DNA of 64,000 nt from Plantago ovata (lineage: Eukaryota > Streptophyta > Magnoliopsida > Lamiales > Plantaginaceae). Every line of letters begins with the position of its first letter. Position 1 is the first letter of the stretch. The notes below the pieces were generated by a model, which made no database searches, was not told where the DNA came from, and saw only the letters and a program-made list of their open reading frames with translations. Of this stretch, positions 41,926-53,573 are shown in pieces. Location of the stretch: the NCBI GenBank assembly GCA_028274465.1, contig CM051458.1, forward strand, positions 78,884,085 through 78,948,084, written 5' to 3'. Both the position numbers and the translations under genes were made by a program.

Positions 41926-43029
41926 CGCAAAACTTTTGCGGAAAACCACCCTTCTTCACCCTTTTTACCGCGTTCTGTTCCATGTGCCAAAGACATAGTC
42001 TGTGTACAACGCCCTCAAATTCTTCCTTAACTGCAAGGCAGATGGATATATCTTGATCTGTCAGAATGGAAATTGGCTTCTTTCCATTCATTGCTTCCAA
42101 GAACTTTCCAAAATCCAGCAGTAAGACTGCTTAGTTTCTCTACGCAGAAGCCTAGCACCAAAAATCACACATCGTCCAGCGTTACTTACACCTGAAAATA
42201 TAATAAGCGGATATCGATATTTATTGGTCTTGTACGTAGAATCCAAGAGCAGTACATCACCATAGGCTGCGTATTCCTCTCTGGAATGCGAATCACACCA
42301 GAAAACCGACGATACATCACCATGTTCGTTGACCCGGTGCTCGATAAAAAATGCGTCATCCTCCACTGTGTAGGATGAGAGGACCTGAAATGCGGTATTA
42401 AAATCTCCATTTTTTTCCCGTTCCTTTTTCTCCTTTTGAAGAAGGTTATAAGCATCTTTTCTCAGGAAAGGTAATTCCTGATTTACCGAAAGCTGCTCCA
42501 ACATATTCATAGACTCACCAGGTGTTTTCCCACCTTTAATCATGAAATTCAGTATTACTCTTTCACCAGCGGCGATATACCTGTTACATTTTAAGAACCT
42601 CTCCTTTTCATGCCCGGCCAACTCATGATTATGGTCCGGTATGAAGTCTGTCACTTCCCATTCTTCTTCTCCAATCTTCCTCACCCTAAACATTGCCTTG
42701 CATCTACACCTTGTATCTCGTCTTCTTATTCGCTGACGAAGCGCAATTTCCTTTTTGACTCCCTCACGGTTGCAAACCCACATGCAATGTTTATCTGGTC
42801 TATGATCTCGAGTTCTTATATCGAACCCCCTCTGTCTAGCATGTGTTAAATAAAATGACTCAGCCTCTATCATTTCACTAAAAACATGGCCCGTTATTTC
42901 ATCAACTATTTGAGCATCATCCTTAGAGGCAAAAGCTTGAAATGACCATCCGTTCTTCGGGGTGACATATCTATTTCTACGCTTCTGCTTATGAGTAGCA
43001 GGAGTACTAGGAGCAGATGGAGCTTCCAT
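41926..43029 (-). pseudogene. FAR1/MULE-type transposase, 5' two-thirds, frameshifted and cut by gap
   Basis: The minus-strand frame 43029-42088 starts MEAPSAPSTPATHKQKRR after a splice acceptor (TTGTAG). Residues about 40-150 form a FAR1 DNA-binding zinc finger (CMWVCNREGV, RCRCKAMF, DHNHEL). Residues from about 250 form the MULE catalytic region, with FWCDS, VLLLDSTYKTNKY (first Asp) and FSGVSNAGRCVIFGARLL. After SYCWILES one base is lost (near 42111); the next frame (42100-41926) continues with EAMNGKKPISILTDQD (second Asp) and HRLCLWHMEQNAVKRV, up to the gap. The catalytic Glu and the SWIM zinc finger are not in the window. The frameshift lies about 185 bp from the gap, so an assembly error is possible. 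Confidence 0.9.
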
Positions 43030-43310
43030 ATCTACAATAAACCCAAGATGTTTTAGTTTGTACTCGCAACAAAATGGATACCTAATAAAACTACTACATA
43101 ACTAGTGCACATAAATTACTGTAATCATAACCAAACGACGATAGCCAATGCACATCTATAACCATAACCAAACTACGATATCAATTTCGCATCTATAACC
43201 ATAACCAGTAGTACTCGACATCGAGGATCAGAACAACCTGGAATACCAATACTACCCCACCTTGACCATCCTCCATTTGCAATACCATTGGAAAATCCAA
43301 ATGAACCCAA

Positions 43311-43682
43311 CTAGACTAACACAACTTAACAAAACAAGTAATTTGAATATTAAGGCCAACTAGTAGGCATCATGAGTAACTAGAAGCATTGCAATATCTT
43401 ATCCACCTCTAATTTCCACCGTGATAGGACAAAACTAGACCAAAACAACTGAACAGAACAAGGAATTTGACTATTAAGGCCAACTAGTAGGCATCATGAG
43501 TAACTAGAAGCATTGCAATATCATATCCACCCCTAATTTCAACCCTGATAGGACAAAACTAGACCAACACAACAGAACAGACGAAGAAATTTGAATATTA
43601 AGGCGAACTAGTAGGCATCATGAGTAACTAGAAGCACTGCAATATCATCTCGACCACCAATTTCAACCGTAAAATTACAATT
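43311..43682. repeat. 124-bp tandem repeat, three copies
   Basis: Copies begin CTAGACTAACACAAC or CTAGACCAA.AC at 43311, 43435 and 43559, exactly 124 bp apart, and share AACTAGTAGGCATCATGAG. They lie in the 5' leader/intron of the MULE transposase gene. Confidence 0.92.
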
Positions 43683-43839
43683 CGCATAATTGAACGAGAT
43701 TCAAATTACTAACAATGAGTATGATTGTTATGTTACCTATGAATTGAACTCTCCGGTGTCAAGAAAGAAGTTTGCAGTATCGGGATGAATCGAATGATCA
43801 AAGATTGAAGAAGAATCGACTGATCTACAAGTAGCAATA

Positions 43840-44322
43840 TTTTTGAACTCCGTCTGTCCTAATGAACGGTAGGGTTATGAAATAGCAATATTTTTGAACT
43901 CCGTTTGTCCTAATGAACGGCTAGGGTTATGAAATTTTGAAATTGTAAATTACATTTATTGTTAAGTAGTATTGTTTTTGAAATTGTAAACTACATTTAT
44001 TGTTAAAGTAGTATTGTTTTTGATATTGTGCATACATCAAAACGTGGTTGAGTGGTAATGTTTGGATTCTTTTACTCCAGCGACCAGAGTTCGATCCCCA
44101 CCGTCGTTAAATTTTTTTAATAAGAACGGAATTTATCATTTACAACCAAGATAACTCAGTTGTAAACGGAAAATCCCATTTACAACCAAGATAATCAAGT
44201 TGTAAATGGTAGATGATGGTTGTAAATGATTTCCAACCGTCCAGATCATGATTACAAGTGTTTACAAGTGTAAAGTCGTAGCGTTACGACTTTATAACAG
44301 TTAAGTCACCATAGCATTACCC
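43840..44322. repeat. Right terminal inverted repeat of the MULE, with internal duplications
   Basis: Inverse of the left arm, enlarged by direct duplications: GCAATATTTTTGAACTCCGT occurs twice (43831, 43886), and AAATTGTAAA.TACATTTATTG occurs twice (43937, 43980). Positions about 44042-44110 look tRNA-like: TGGTTGAGTGGT (A-box-like), AGTTCGATCCCCAC (B-box-like) and then a T run. Confidence 0.85.
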
Positions 44323-45733
44323 TTTGAGTATTGTAAGTCTTCTGATTAATGTGTTTATTATATATGTTATATGCATGATCAATTAACCTGCATGTTAAGA
44401 AATCTTTTTGAAATTCCGCTGCGTACCCTAGGGGTAACTCTGACCATATTTCCTTACAAGTAATGGGTGCCGCCTACCCATGCATATGACAGATGCGGTC
44501 CGGAAACTAATGGGTGTCGCCTACCCATACAATAAAAGCGGACTATATTTAAATACAATATTTAAATATTAAATTGCTCATGTAGACATTCAATACATGT
44601 GATACAACCAAGTTGGAGCATATAAGTAGTTGTTGTGGATTATTATCATTATATGTAAGTCAAAATCTAATTAATAAATTCTCTAAGAATTTTCAAAACA
44701 TTTAAAACAAGTTTAATAATAATATAATCTTCCAAAGCATTACATTACTATTAAAATGTAGTTTATAAACTATTTATAAACTAAAAAACATGTTACTAAA
44801 TATTATAAACTTATATTTATGTCTCTAAACATTTTAATCACTTTTCAAAAGTATTAATAGGGTTTAAATATAATTTATAAACTATTTATAAATTAAATAA
44901 CAAGTTTCTAAAACTCCAGGGACCTCTTTACAATTCGCAGAAAGTTGAAATTAAGTTTCTGGGTCAATTTGAAAGTTTTTACTAAAATCTGGGGCAAATC
45001 CGCAAAGCAGAGAAGTTCAGGGGCTTGATCCCCAATAAGACAGAATCTATCAAATTGGGACACAAGTCCCTGAAGTTTCCTCTCTTGCCTATCAGACACC
45101 ACCGAATTTTCTGAAAAAATTCAATCAAGTCCCTGTAACTAAAGTTTCCAAAACGTTTAATCTTCACTTCAACTCGAATCTAAGGTCCATGATCATGTTC
45201 TAAACATAATACACCATCCCAAACGAATTCGCAAGCATCTAATTTTCCCAGAAAAACAAAAATCAATTTTTTTTTTTTTAAAAACCGATCGGGTTGATCG
45301 GAACCGACCCAGTCGATTCCGTTCGACCCGATTCTTGCTTGCTTCTTGTTCTCCGTGTTTGTACGAGTCTGTTATACCCAATTTTGATTTGATTTGGACT
45401 CAAGGATGGAAAGCTTGAAGAAACCCATTAATTTCAAATTCCATGAACCCTAAGTCAAAACCTTATCTACGAATCTCTAAATTCAATTTTGATGGCATGA
45501 GGTGAAAGAGGACGAAAAATGGAGAAAAACCATATATAAAACCCCTAGGTTTTGATGAAAAACGAGAGGAGCTCCAAGCTCTTCCCATCCATGGTGGATG
45601 AATAGTGCCGCATGCACTGTTCATCTTCTCCAAATTATAAGAATATGAAAAATTAAATATAGACATACATATAATAATCCACACCAACAGTATAAAATGA
45701 AATATAAACAAATATAGTCATTGAATCAGCCTA
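44323..45733. other. AT-rich region, probably internal part of an LTR retroelement
   Basis: It holds no supported frame. It lies on the inner side of a tRNA-Met-type primer site (45734-45745, minus), so part of it should be retroelement interior; no gag or pol is recognisable. 44450-44540 contains a duplicated TAATGGGTG(C/T)CGCCTACCCAT motif. Confidence 0.4.
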
Positions 45734-45745
45734 GCTCTGATACCA
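45734..45745 (-). other. Primer binding site (tRNA-iMet type) of an LTR element
   Basis: On the minus strand it reads TGGTATCAGAGC, the common plant initiator-tRNA-Met primer site, one base from a putative LTR end at 45747 (plus TGTTAGTAAAAGTG). Confidence 0.75.
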
Positions 45746-45746
45746 C

Positions 45747-47640
45747 TGTTAGTAAAAGTGAGAAAAATTACCTTTAAGGCTAAGCAGCGGAAGTTTAAAA
45801 TTTTTAATCTCACTAAACTGATATGACTATATTCGTTTATTATACTAGAAGATATCACTTACGTGTCCTCCAGTAGATAAGAAAATTCACCGGGTAGCTG
45901 TTCCTCAATCTCCAGACAGAGCCTTGTAGTCTCCTCGTCCGACTGGTTGATTTCTTCTTCGTCAGAGATGAAATCTTCGTCAACAAAATCTCCAAGATGG
46001 CTCATCAACAAGTTGATTACTTCCTTCGACCTTGGTATCCACTGGCAGTGATTTCTATCAAGAACGCTAGGAGGTTCTTCTATTTGAGCTAATAGGGGGA
46101 GTGAATATTTTCTGACTATCAGAGAATATTTACGTAAGTTGTGAATGAAGACTTATTTTCTTTTTTTTCTGATTTAGTCAGTAAGTTTGTTCAGAAAATC
46201 ACGTAAGATTTTTACCAAGTAAATTTTATTGGCTAGGAGACTTCAAAAGTTATCAAACAACTAACAAACAGATAAATCAAATTATCAAAACAGAAAAGAA
46301 GAGAAAAGAAAACATGGGACAGCTAAAAAGCTATCCCACGTGAACTGGTTGGTGCGTTTACACACACCAGCAGTCCACAGCAGCTGGGCCTTTGCCCAGC
46401 TGCCATTTCATGAGACTGGGCCTCCAGGCCCAGTTCTCTTTGCCTCTTCTTCTGGGCTTCATCCCAAATCCCACCCAAGTGCACAAGTTTTCAATTAATT
46501 AATCAAATCCAATTTAAATCAATTAATTATATTTTTAAAATATATTTCACATATAATAAATTAATATTAATCTAATTAATAATAATTTTATTATATATTT
46601 TGTATAATAATTTAATATTAATCTAATTAATATTTAATCCAATATACATAGCTCGTTTGTAGAAACACCACCTTGAAGTGTGACCCATAGGGCCTTGCAT
46701 ATTAAGCAACAATCCAATTAAGGTCATAATAAATTCCTAGACAATTTATCAGACAATATTAATATGCAAGAAACGTTTGTGAGGAAAACAAACCACCTGT
46801 AGCGTAAGGTACTTTGGTGATACGGTCCCTTCATTCACGAATACTCGAATGAGTCTAGAATATGGTTATGTGTCTATTCTAATAACTTCATTCATTGTCT
46901 TTCAATCTTATTAGTCGATCTATGAATTATGTCCAAATACCATTTTGACATATTCACATACAGTGGCCACCGGTTTTGTGATCGCACTAAATATGAGAAG
47001 TGAGTATTCTCTCATAGTATCTATTACGGAGGAATGAATCCTATCTTGGCTCAATCACTCACACAATATGCTTCCTAATGTACCCAACACATGCCCTATC
47101 TACCCTACTTTAAGAGTGCAAGCGTTGCGCATGGTCAAAGTACATTATTCCACATATGATGTAGTATTGGCCTCAAGTCTAAGGACTACTAACATCACCC
47201 TACACACCGATACTACCATAGACACTTACATAGCTTTACCAAATGGTTTCTCGGTTGGGTATGCCAACACTCTCCAAAGTGTCCATATATTCATCATGAA
47301 TAACCAAGTTCATTCGTTGTAGTGAGACCTACTACATCCTCGAAGGATCTAATGCAACATATGCTAGCTTCAATCCCATCATTGATATCCCGTATCTCAA
47401 TGACCTTCAGCTAGTGACTTATTTTAGGACTTAATTATTGACACACAAGCTCCCACTAACTTGGTGACTACCTTAAGTCCTTGGGAACATTTTATCGAAT
47501 AATTCAAACAACCAAATAATGTATTCATAAAAATGTAATGCCAATTGTATTTAATAATGTATAAATAAATGAACATAAATAAATAACAATAACTGAATGT
47601 GATCAAGTACATATCGTCCCTATCGTAGGTTGTCTCTAGA
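45747..47640 (-). mobile_element. LTR-retroelement fragment, probably a long LTR or non-coding element
   Basis: The inner edge (TGTTAGTAAAAG at 45747) is set by the adjacent primer site. The outer edge is not determined; no matching second LTR is in the window. The sequence is non-coding in both senses; an 84-codon plus-strand frame (47068-47322) has no family resemblance and is probably chance. Contains GGGCC-rich inverse motifs (46380-46440), often found in LTR promoters. Confidence 0.5.
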
Positions 47641-47654
47641 ACATATATACTTTC

Positions 47655-48130
47655 ACGGAGCAGGTAACAACACCGATCAGATCAGAGTGTGCAACTCCGA
47701 TCTGATTGGAGCTAGTCACACCTCTATTCTGATCAGAGCTAGTCACACCTCCGATCGATCGGAGCTAGTCACACCTCCAATCGATCGGAGCTGTAAAGCT
47801 CCTATCAAATCGGAGCAGCACTGCTCCGATTGATCGGAGCAAGTCACAACTCCGATCAATCAACTCCGACTGGTCTGAAGAAGGGAAGAGAAAGAAAAAA
47901 AAAGGAAGGAAGAAGAAAGAATAAGGAAGGAAAAGGAATGAAATTAAAAAGGAGAAACAAAGGGCCTAGTTGCAATAAAAGTGCTAATGCCATGTTTGGT
48001 CTAAATTTCCATATAGTTTGGTCAACGGAAGAAGCTGATTTTGGACCCATATGTAATAGATTGACTAAGAGGGAGTTAGACGCAATTAGAGTGTCTAGTA
48101 GGGGTAGTGGATGTAAAATTCCCTTTAAAT
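47655..48130. mobile_element. Second palindrome-rich block, possible truncated relative of the 7335 element
   Basis: Positions 47655-47875 contain at least eight palindromes built on CTCCGATC.GATCGGAG, spaced by AGCTAGTCACACC. A purine tract (47876-47965, GAAAGAAAAAAAAAGGAAGG) follows, then sequence with GGACCCATATGTAAT and GGATGTAAAATTCCC, echoing the right arm of the 7335-8128 element. Its left arm was not found. Confidence 0.5.
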
Positions 48131-48202
48131 AAATATACATGATTTGCCTTATGGGCTGGACCCCTTGGGGGTACCCATGCTTTGGGGGGGGGGGGGGGTA
48201 GA

Positions 48203-48749
48203 TGTAACGACCCAACCAATCCGGCCGGCGTGGTTACTCCTGGACGGACCCACACACGTCTCAACAGTATGATATTGTCCGCTTTGGGCCTGAGCCCGCA
48301 CGGATTTGCTTTTGGAATCACCCAAAAGGCTTCATACCATGTGGTGTTCTAACATATATACCCTTTATTCCAATAACTCTTAAGCGATGTGGGATGCGGG
48401 GCATTACAAACTACCCCCCTTAAAGCCTCGACGTCCTCGTCGAGCGCCTTAAGTGGTGGGGGTGACAAACTGACAATAACCTTTACCAACAGTCCACCCG
48501 GTGCGGGCTTTGTGTTGGTCTAGGCTCTGATACCATTTGTAACGACCCGACCAATCCGGCCGACGTGGTTACTCCTGGACGGATCCACACACGTCTCAAC
48601 AGTATGATATTGTCCGCTTTGGGTCTGAGCCCGCACGGATTTGCTTTTGGAACCACCCAAAAGGCCTCATACCATGTGAGAGTGGTGGTCTAACATATAT
48701 ACCCTTTATTCCAATCACTCTTAAGCGATGTGGGATACGGGGCATTACA
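48203..48749 (-). mobile_element. TRIM (terminal-repeat retrotransposon in miniature), 547 bp
   Basis: Two near-identical LTRs (48203-48408, 48538-48749; TGTAACGACC...GCATTACA) enclose 129 bp. On the minus strand the primer site TGGTATCAGAGC (48524-48535) follows the right LTR, and a purine tract (AAGGGGGGTAG) precedes the left one. Target duplication is GTAGA/GAAGA with one mismatch. There is no coding capacity. The left LTR lacks a few bases (AGTGGTG region) seen in the right LTR. Confidence 0.92.
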
Positions 48750-49168
48750 GAAGATAGGTGGCTCTTTGGTTCATTCAAGTCACCCGCCAAAAATTGGGCC
48801 CGGGTCTCGGGTTACGGTCGTGGCCTGGGCTTGGCTAAGGGTAGCTAGTGGTGGACATAATTTTTTTTAGCCAAATACTAACATTGATTTTGGTTCCAAT
48901 TAGAAAAACCTAACGGGGCGGTCCAATGTTTAACGGATAGTTTTTCCTATCTAGAAAAATCCTATTTGTTCTCCAACATTGCACAGGCGCAAGTTCAAAC
49001 GAAAAGGGGTGCCTTTTCGTTTCAAAAGTTGCAACTTTTCCTTTGCACATGTTTGTTCACGCCACTTCGCTATTATAATTAAATATTCCCTTGCAGGATT
49101 GCGGAAAACACATCAATATGCTCTCTGCTTCTTCTCTATTCTCCAGAAAAACTCTGTATTGCAGTAGT
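48750..49168. other. Intergenic stretch, nothing recognised
   Basis: No supported gene or repeat. A weak frame at 48979-49167 runs into the solo LTR. Confidence 0.5.
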
Positions 49169-50441
49169 TGATGAACGCGCGGATGTCGTGCTCCGAGCAA
49201 ATCAAATAAATTTGTCATTTAGCCAAAGGCAATTCACAACTACAACGAAAACCGTAGTGTAGCAGTAGAATAACCTCGAGTGTCGATCTCTAAGGACTAT
49301 AACTAGCTTAATCAAATCTAATTTAGAATATAAAAACAGCAGACGATATAGCAAAGGTTTTTCTAACAGATAATGGAGATTGGTGATAGTATGGTCCTTC
49401 AAAGCATAACGGGTTAATAATCATGCGTAAATTCCTCGGTTTTGCATGGAGATCTTTGATCAATTAATTGTCCTGTTGTAATTATCAAACGCTACGAAGA
49501 TATAGATTCTGATAGGTCAAACACTATTGTCCAATTGTGTTCCGTAATTATTCAACACTACGAAGATATAGATTCTGATAGGTCAAGACTATGGTCCAAT
49601 TGTGTGCAATAATTAATCAACATACGAAGATATAGATTCTGCTAGATCAAAGAAGTAAAGCAATAACACGGAGTATAATGCGCGATATAGCCATTAGCAT
49701 AATTATCAACCCTTCGCTAAGAATTCACATACTACCACCAACGATAAGTTTAGCTACTCATAGTTGTCATGCAATCAACAGAAATCATAGAAGAAAACAT
49801 GTTGAGAGATATATAAAAATAAGTAGAAAAACTGTAAGATACAATGTTACCGAAGGTTGTCAGTCTCCGAAGAATCGCGATCTTACAAGCTCCAAACTGC
49901 TATGAAAAAGTATCTCCTAAGCTATGAACCCCCAGAACAGGCCCTGGGAAGTTCCTACCTAAAACTACAGAGAAAGGTGAGAGAATAGGTCTGGAAAAGT
50001 ATGAAATTCGGAGAAAAATTGAGCAACTATATATAGTGTTCGAATTTGTGTGGGGCGAAGGGCCCCACACACCGGGCGAGTCGCCCGGGAGGTTTTTTGG
50101 GATATTTCGCGTTTTCGACGCGTTTTTGGATTTCTTCCCCTTTTCGGACTCGGTTTATGACTTCTAGTGACCTTCTAACCTCCAGATTCGACCCTAGACT
50201 CCAAATTCTATCTGGAAACCTTCAGATACTCCAAATAGGCTTCTGGAACACCAATTCCTTGTCAACTTCAATATAATTGCCCAAAAATCCTCGTTTTTCA
50301 ACCAAAACCTGTAAAATAAAAGCTAAAGGGAAACGTGACGCTTTTTAAATAAAATGCACTAAAATATAGCTAAATTAACATAGAGGATAGCTAAAATAGG
50401 TGAAAAAGACTCAAATGAAAGTGTAAAATACACATTCATCA
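49169..50441 (-). mobile_element. Athila-type solo LTR, 1,273 bp
   Basis: It begins TGATGAACGCGCGG and ends ATTCATCA, flanked by a perfect 5-bp duplication GTAGT (49164-49168, 50442-50446). It is the reverse complement of the Athila LTRs at 59627-61708, with divergence and a private array of about 64-bp repeats (TACGAAGATATAGATTCTG at about 49494, 49560 and 49625). The lack of internal sequence with intact duplication indicates LTR-LTR recombination. Confidence 0.93.
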
Positions 50442-50446
50442 GTAGT

Positions 50447-51406
50447 CCAAGAAAGTCTTATATTTCCAGTGCTAGCATACAAACTTACCGGCAGTTGTAT
50501 CTTGGGAGACGATTAACTAGTAACCGTGAGCACCCTAGCAGGGCGAATTCTGTCTTAAGGAAAGAGTGCCACCACTCGACTCGGCAGACAAATTCCTTAC
50601 TTTGTTTTCTAGTTTATACACACTTATTTTTTAGTTTCCATACACTTGATACTCTCCGCTCCAAAATTTTCAACAAAACCAACAATTCAATTTGATCTTT
50701 TCAACCATTTGCCACGGATTTAGACTCTCATCTTTGAAAATGTTGGGAAGTTCCAACAGAAAATAAGGTTGTTTCTAGCTAGCCAAATATTTGATACGGT
50801 ACTAGGCCACAAAGCTTGCCACACCACGTCCTTATCCTTCAAAGGCCGGCACTCGCAAGGGCTTCTAGGCACTCACCCAAATGAGAACCTAAGGAATAGT
50901 TCATGTCACATAGATATTGTTGGATAATTATGAAAAAGACTAAGTGTCTTTTATTATAAAAAATATATATATAGTCATGGATTTGTTGCTTTGTAACGCA
51001 ATTTTATCAATTTCAACCTAACCTAAATATAATATCGACCTCTACAACTACAAGTCACGGTTAAACCTGACAATTACGGACCAAACTAATTGTTAGTTTG
51101 TGTTTTGTGACCAGCCAAACCAAAATAACCGTACAATGGGCAATCGATCATTAAATCGCACAGCGACCCCACACCACCGTCATGAACCGCGTCTCTATCC
51201 TTTACCCACTTGTACATTTTCACAAGGTACAACACACCGAAGCACACAAATTGCAATTCACTTTCATTACATCTTACCACAGAGTATAACCAACTCCCTC
51301 CTTAATACAATCTGCAAAAATCTCTTTCTCTCTTACTCTCTCTCTCTCTCCTCTGTCAATCCAACTCTCACTGAATCTATCTATTCTCTCGCATGCTCGA
51401 ACGAAA
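50447..51406 (+). promoter_or_regulatory. Upstream region of GAUT8
   Basis: The region ends in a CT-rich leader (51320-51355, CTCTCTCTCTC), typical of plant 5'UTRs. No clear TATA box could be chosen. 50930-50970 contains an A/T run. The Athila solo LTR ends about 965 bp before the ATG. Confidence 0.4.
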
Positions 51407-53573
51407 ATGGCGATGATTTCCGGTCGAGGTTTGAGGAATACGGCGTCGGATCGGATTCGTTTCAGCCCTAGATTCGTCGCCGGTTCATTCACTGTCGCCG
51501 CCACGCTTCTCTTCGTTCTGTCATTCCTCTTCTTCTCATCTTCCTACGATTCATCGGATCTCGACTCTGTAAGTCTTCCTTACGCCTTTGTTGTTTTACT
51601 CATTCATACTCTTAGGGTTTCTGTATTGCTTATGATTTGTTGACATAACAATTACAAATGCTCGTCTAATTTTGTGTTGTTTTGCTACTTTTGTTAGTTT
51701 TATTCGTAATTGATTAACAATTAGCATCTATTAGTAGTATTAGTAATTAGTAACACTCTTTCTTACATTTTTACTGTTACTGTTTTGAGTAAGTGTGAAT
51801 GAGAAATGTAGTGATTATTATTTTTAAATGTATTAGGGGTTACCGCATGCTTCATATGGTTCTGGATCAGTACTGTCTTCTCGGAGATCAGTACTGGCAT
51901 TGAAATCGGACCCGTTGAAGCCGCGGCTGGATCAGATCCGGAAACAAGCGGAAGATCACAGAGCTCTAGCATTGGCTTACGCCTCCTATGCACGGAAGCT
52001 AAAGCTTGAGAACTCGAAGCTTGTTAGGGTGTTTGCTGATCTTTCTAGGAATTACACTGATCTGACCTCGAAGCCGCTGTATCGGACAATGTTGGAGGCT
52101 GACGCGAACGCGATTGATGAGTCTGTTTTGAGGCGCTTTGAGAAAGAAGTGAAGGAGCGTATTAAGCTAACGCGCCAGGTGATCACGGAGGCTAAGGAAT
52201 CTTTTGATAATCAGTTAAAAATTCATAAGTTGAAGGACAATATCTTTGCTCTTAATGAACTGTTAACGAAGGTGAAGAAGGAAGGTGCTTTCTCAAGCTT
52301 GATTGCGGCCAAGTCGATTCCCAAGAGCTTGCATTGCTTGGCTATGAGGTTGATGGATGAGCGCATTTTGAATCCTCACAAGTATTCTGATGAAGGGAAC
52401 CCCCCTAAGCCAGAGATAGAGGATCCCAAGTTATATCATTATGCTATATTCTCTGATAATGTCATTGCTGCTTCTGTTGTGGTGAATTCAGCTGTGAAAA
52501 ACTCCAAGGATCCAACCAAACATGTCTTTCATGTTGTGACTGATAAGATGAATCTTGGAGCTATGCAAGTGATGTTCAAGATGAGGGATTACAGTGGCGC
52601 TCACATCGAAGTTAAGGCTGTGGAGGATTATAAATTTCTCAACTCTTCTTATGTCCCAGTGCTTAAGCAGCTTGAATCTGCAAACCTACAGAAGTTCTAC
52701 TTTAAAAATGATATTGGGAATGCAACAAAGGATACGGCAAACATGAAATTCAGGAACCCGAAGTATTTGTCAATCTTAAATCATCTGAGGTTCTATTTAC
52801 CTGAAATGTATCCAAAGCTACATAAGATTCTATTCTTGGATGATGATATAGTGGTTCAGAAGGACTTGACTGGACTCTGGAAGATAGATATGGATGGAAA
52901 GGTGATTGGGGCTGTTGAGACATGTTTTGGCTCATTCCATCGTTATGCACAATATATGAACTTTTCTCATCCTCTTATCAAAGCCAAGTTTAGCCCCAAG
53001 GCCTGTGCATGGGCTTATGGGATGAATTTTTTTGATTTGGATGCTTGGAGAAAGGAGAAGTGCACTGAAGAGTACCATTACTGGCAGAATCTGGTAAGAC
53101 CGAATGGCTTATAAATACTTTAACTTGTTCTTTGGTGTTTTGCCTTATTTTCGTAAGTTAACGACTTTTGTAGAAAATTGACTATTTCAATTTTTTATTT
53201 TATGTCTCCTTTATTATCTGTGACTCTGTTACATTGAGACCAGCGCCTATGGTTTCATAATGCTTCAAATCTGATTTTTGTCCGTTAATTTTTGCAGAAT
53301 GAGAATCGTACATTATGGAAATTAGGTACATTGCCTCCAGGGCTTATAACGTATTACTCTACAACAAAGCCTCTGCACAAGTCTTGGCATGTTTTGGGGC
53401 TTGGGTATAACCCAAGTATAAGCATGGATGAGATTAACAATGCTGCAGTCATTCATTTCAATGGAAATATGAAGCCATGGCTTGACATTGCAATTTCCCA
53501 GTTCCGCCCACTTTGGTCAAAGTATGTTGATTATGAAAATGAGTATGTACAGACCTGCAACTTTGGTCTATGA
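51407..53573 (+). CDS. GAUT8: Homogalacturonan alpha-1,4-galacturonosyltransferase, GAUT8/QUASIMODO1-like, 564 aa
   Basis: Exons 51407-51568, 51837-53093 and 53298-53573 join in phase 0 with GT-AG introns, giving 565 codons with stop, close to the Arabidopsis length of 559. The layout is type II Golgi: short cytosolic tail, one membrane anchor (VAGSFTVAATLLFVLSFLFF, about 25-45), stem, then a GT8 domain from YHYAIFSDN (about 253). The metal-binding triad is LDDDIVVQ (about 387-394), and HFNGNMKPW (about 527) is the conserved nucleotide-sugar motif. The stem sequence (DPLKPRLDQIRKQA, ASYARKLKLENSKLVR) favours GAUT8 over GAUT9. It would transfer galacturonate from UDP-GalA to pectic homogalacturonan in the Golgi; Arabidopsis loss causes cell-adhesion defects. 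The start is the first ATG after the CT-rich leader; a second Met is two codons on. No damage seen. Confidence 0.96.

Larger units (their letters stand above)
37866..44322 (-). mobile_element. FAR1-type Mutator-like element (MULE), about 6.5 kb
   Basis: Long inverted arms (left about 37866-38280, right about 43840-44322) match each other over more than 300 bp, for example ATGATCTGGACGGTTGGAAA on the left and its inverse on the right. Between them lies a minus-strand FAR1-like transposase gene (43029-41930), broken by a frameshift and a 100-N gap. The expected 9-bp target duplication is not obvious, so it is degraded or the exact ends are off by a few bases. The left 3.5 kb of the interior shows no recognised gene. 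Confidence 0.85.

Noticed and set aside
47068-47322. 84-codon protein gene inside the LTR-like region
   Set aside because: No start context, no domain, and it lies in sequence flanked by a retroelement primer site; probably a chance frame.
48100-48202. Start of a second TRIM or G-quadruplex element at the long G run
   Set aside because: The run of about 15 G at 48185-48198 is a simple tract next to the TRIM; no independent element boundary was found.
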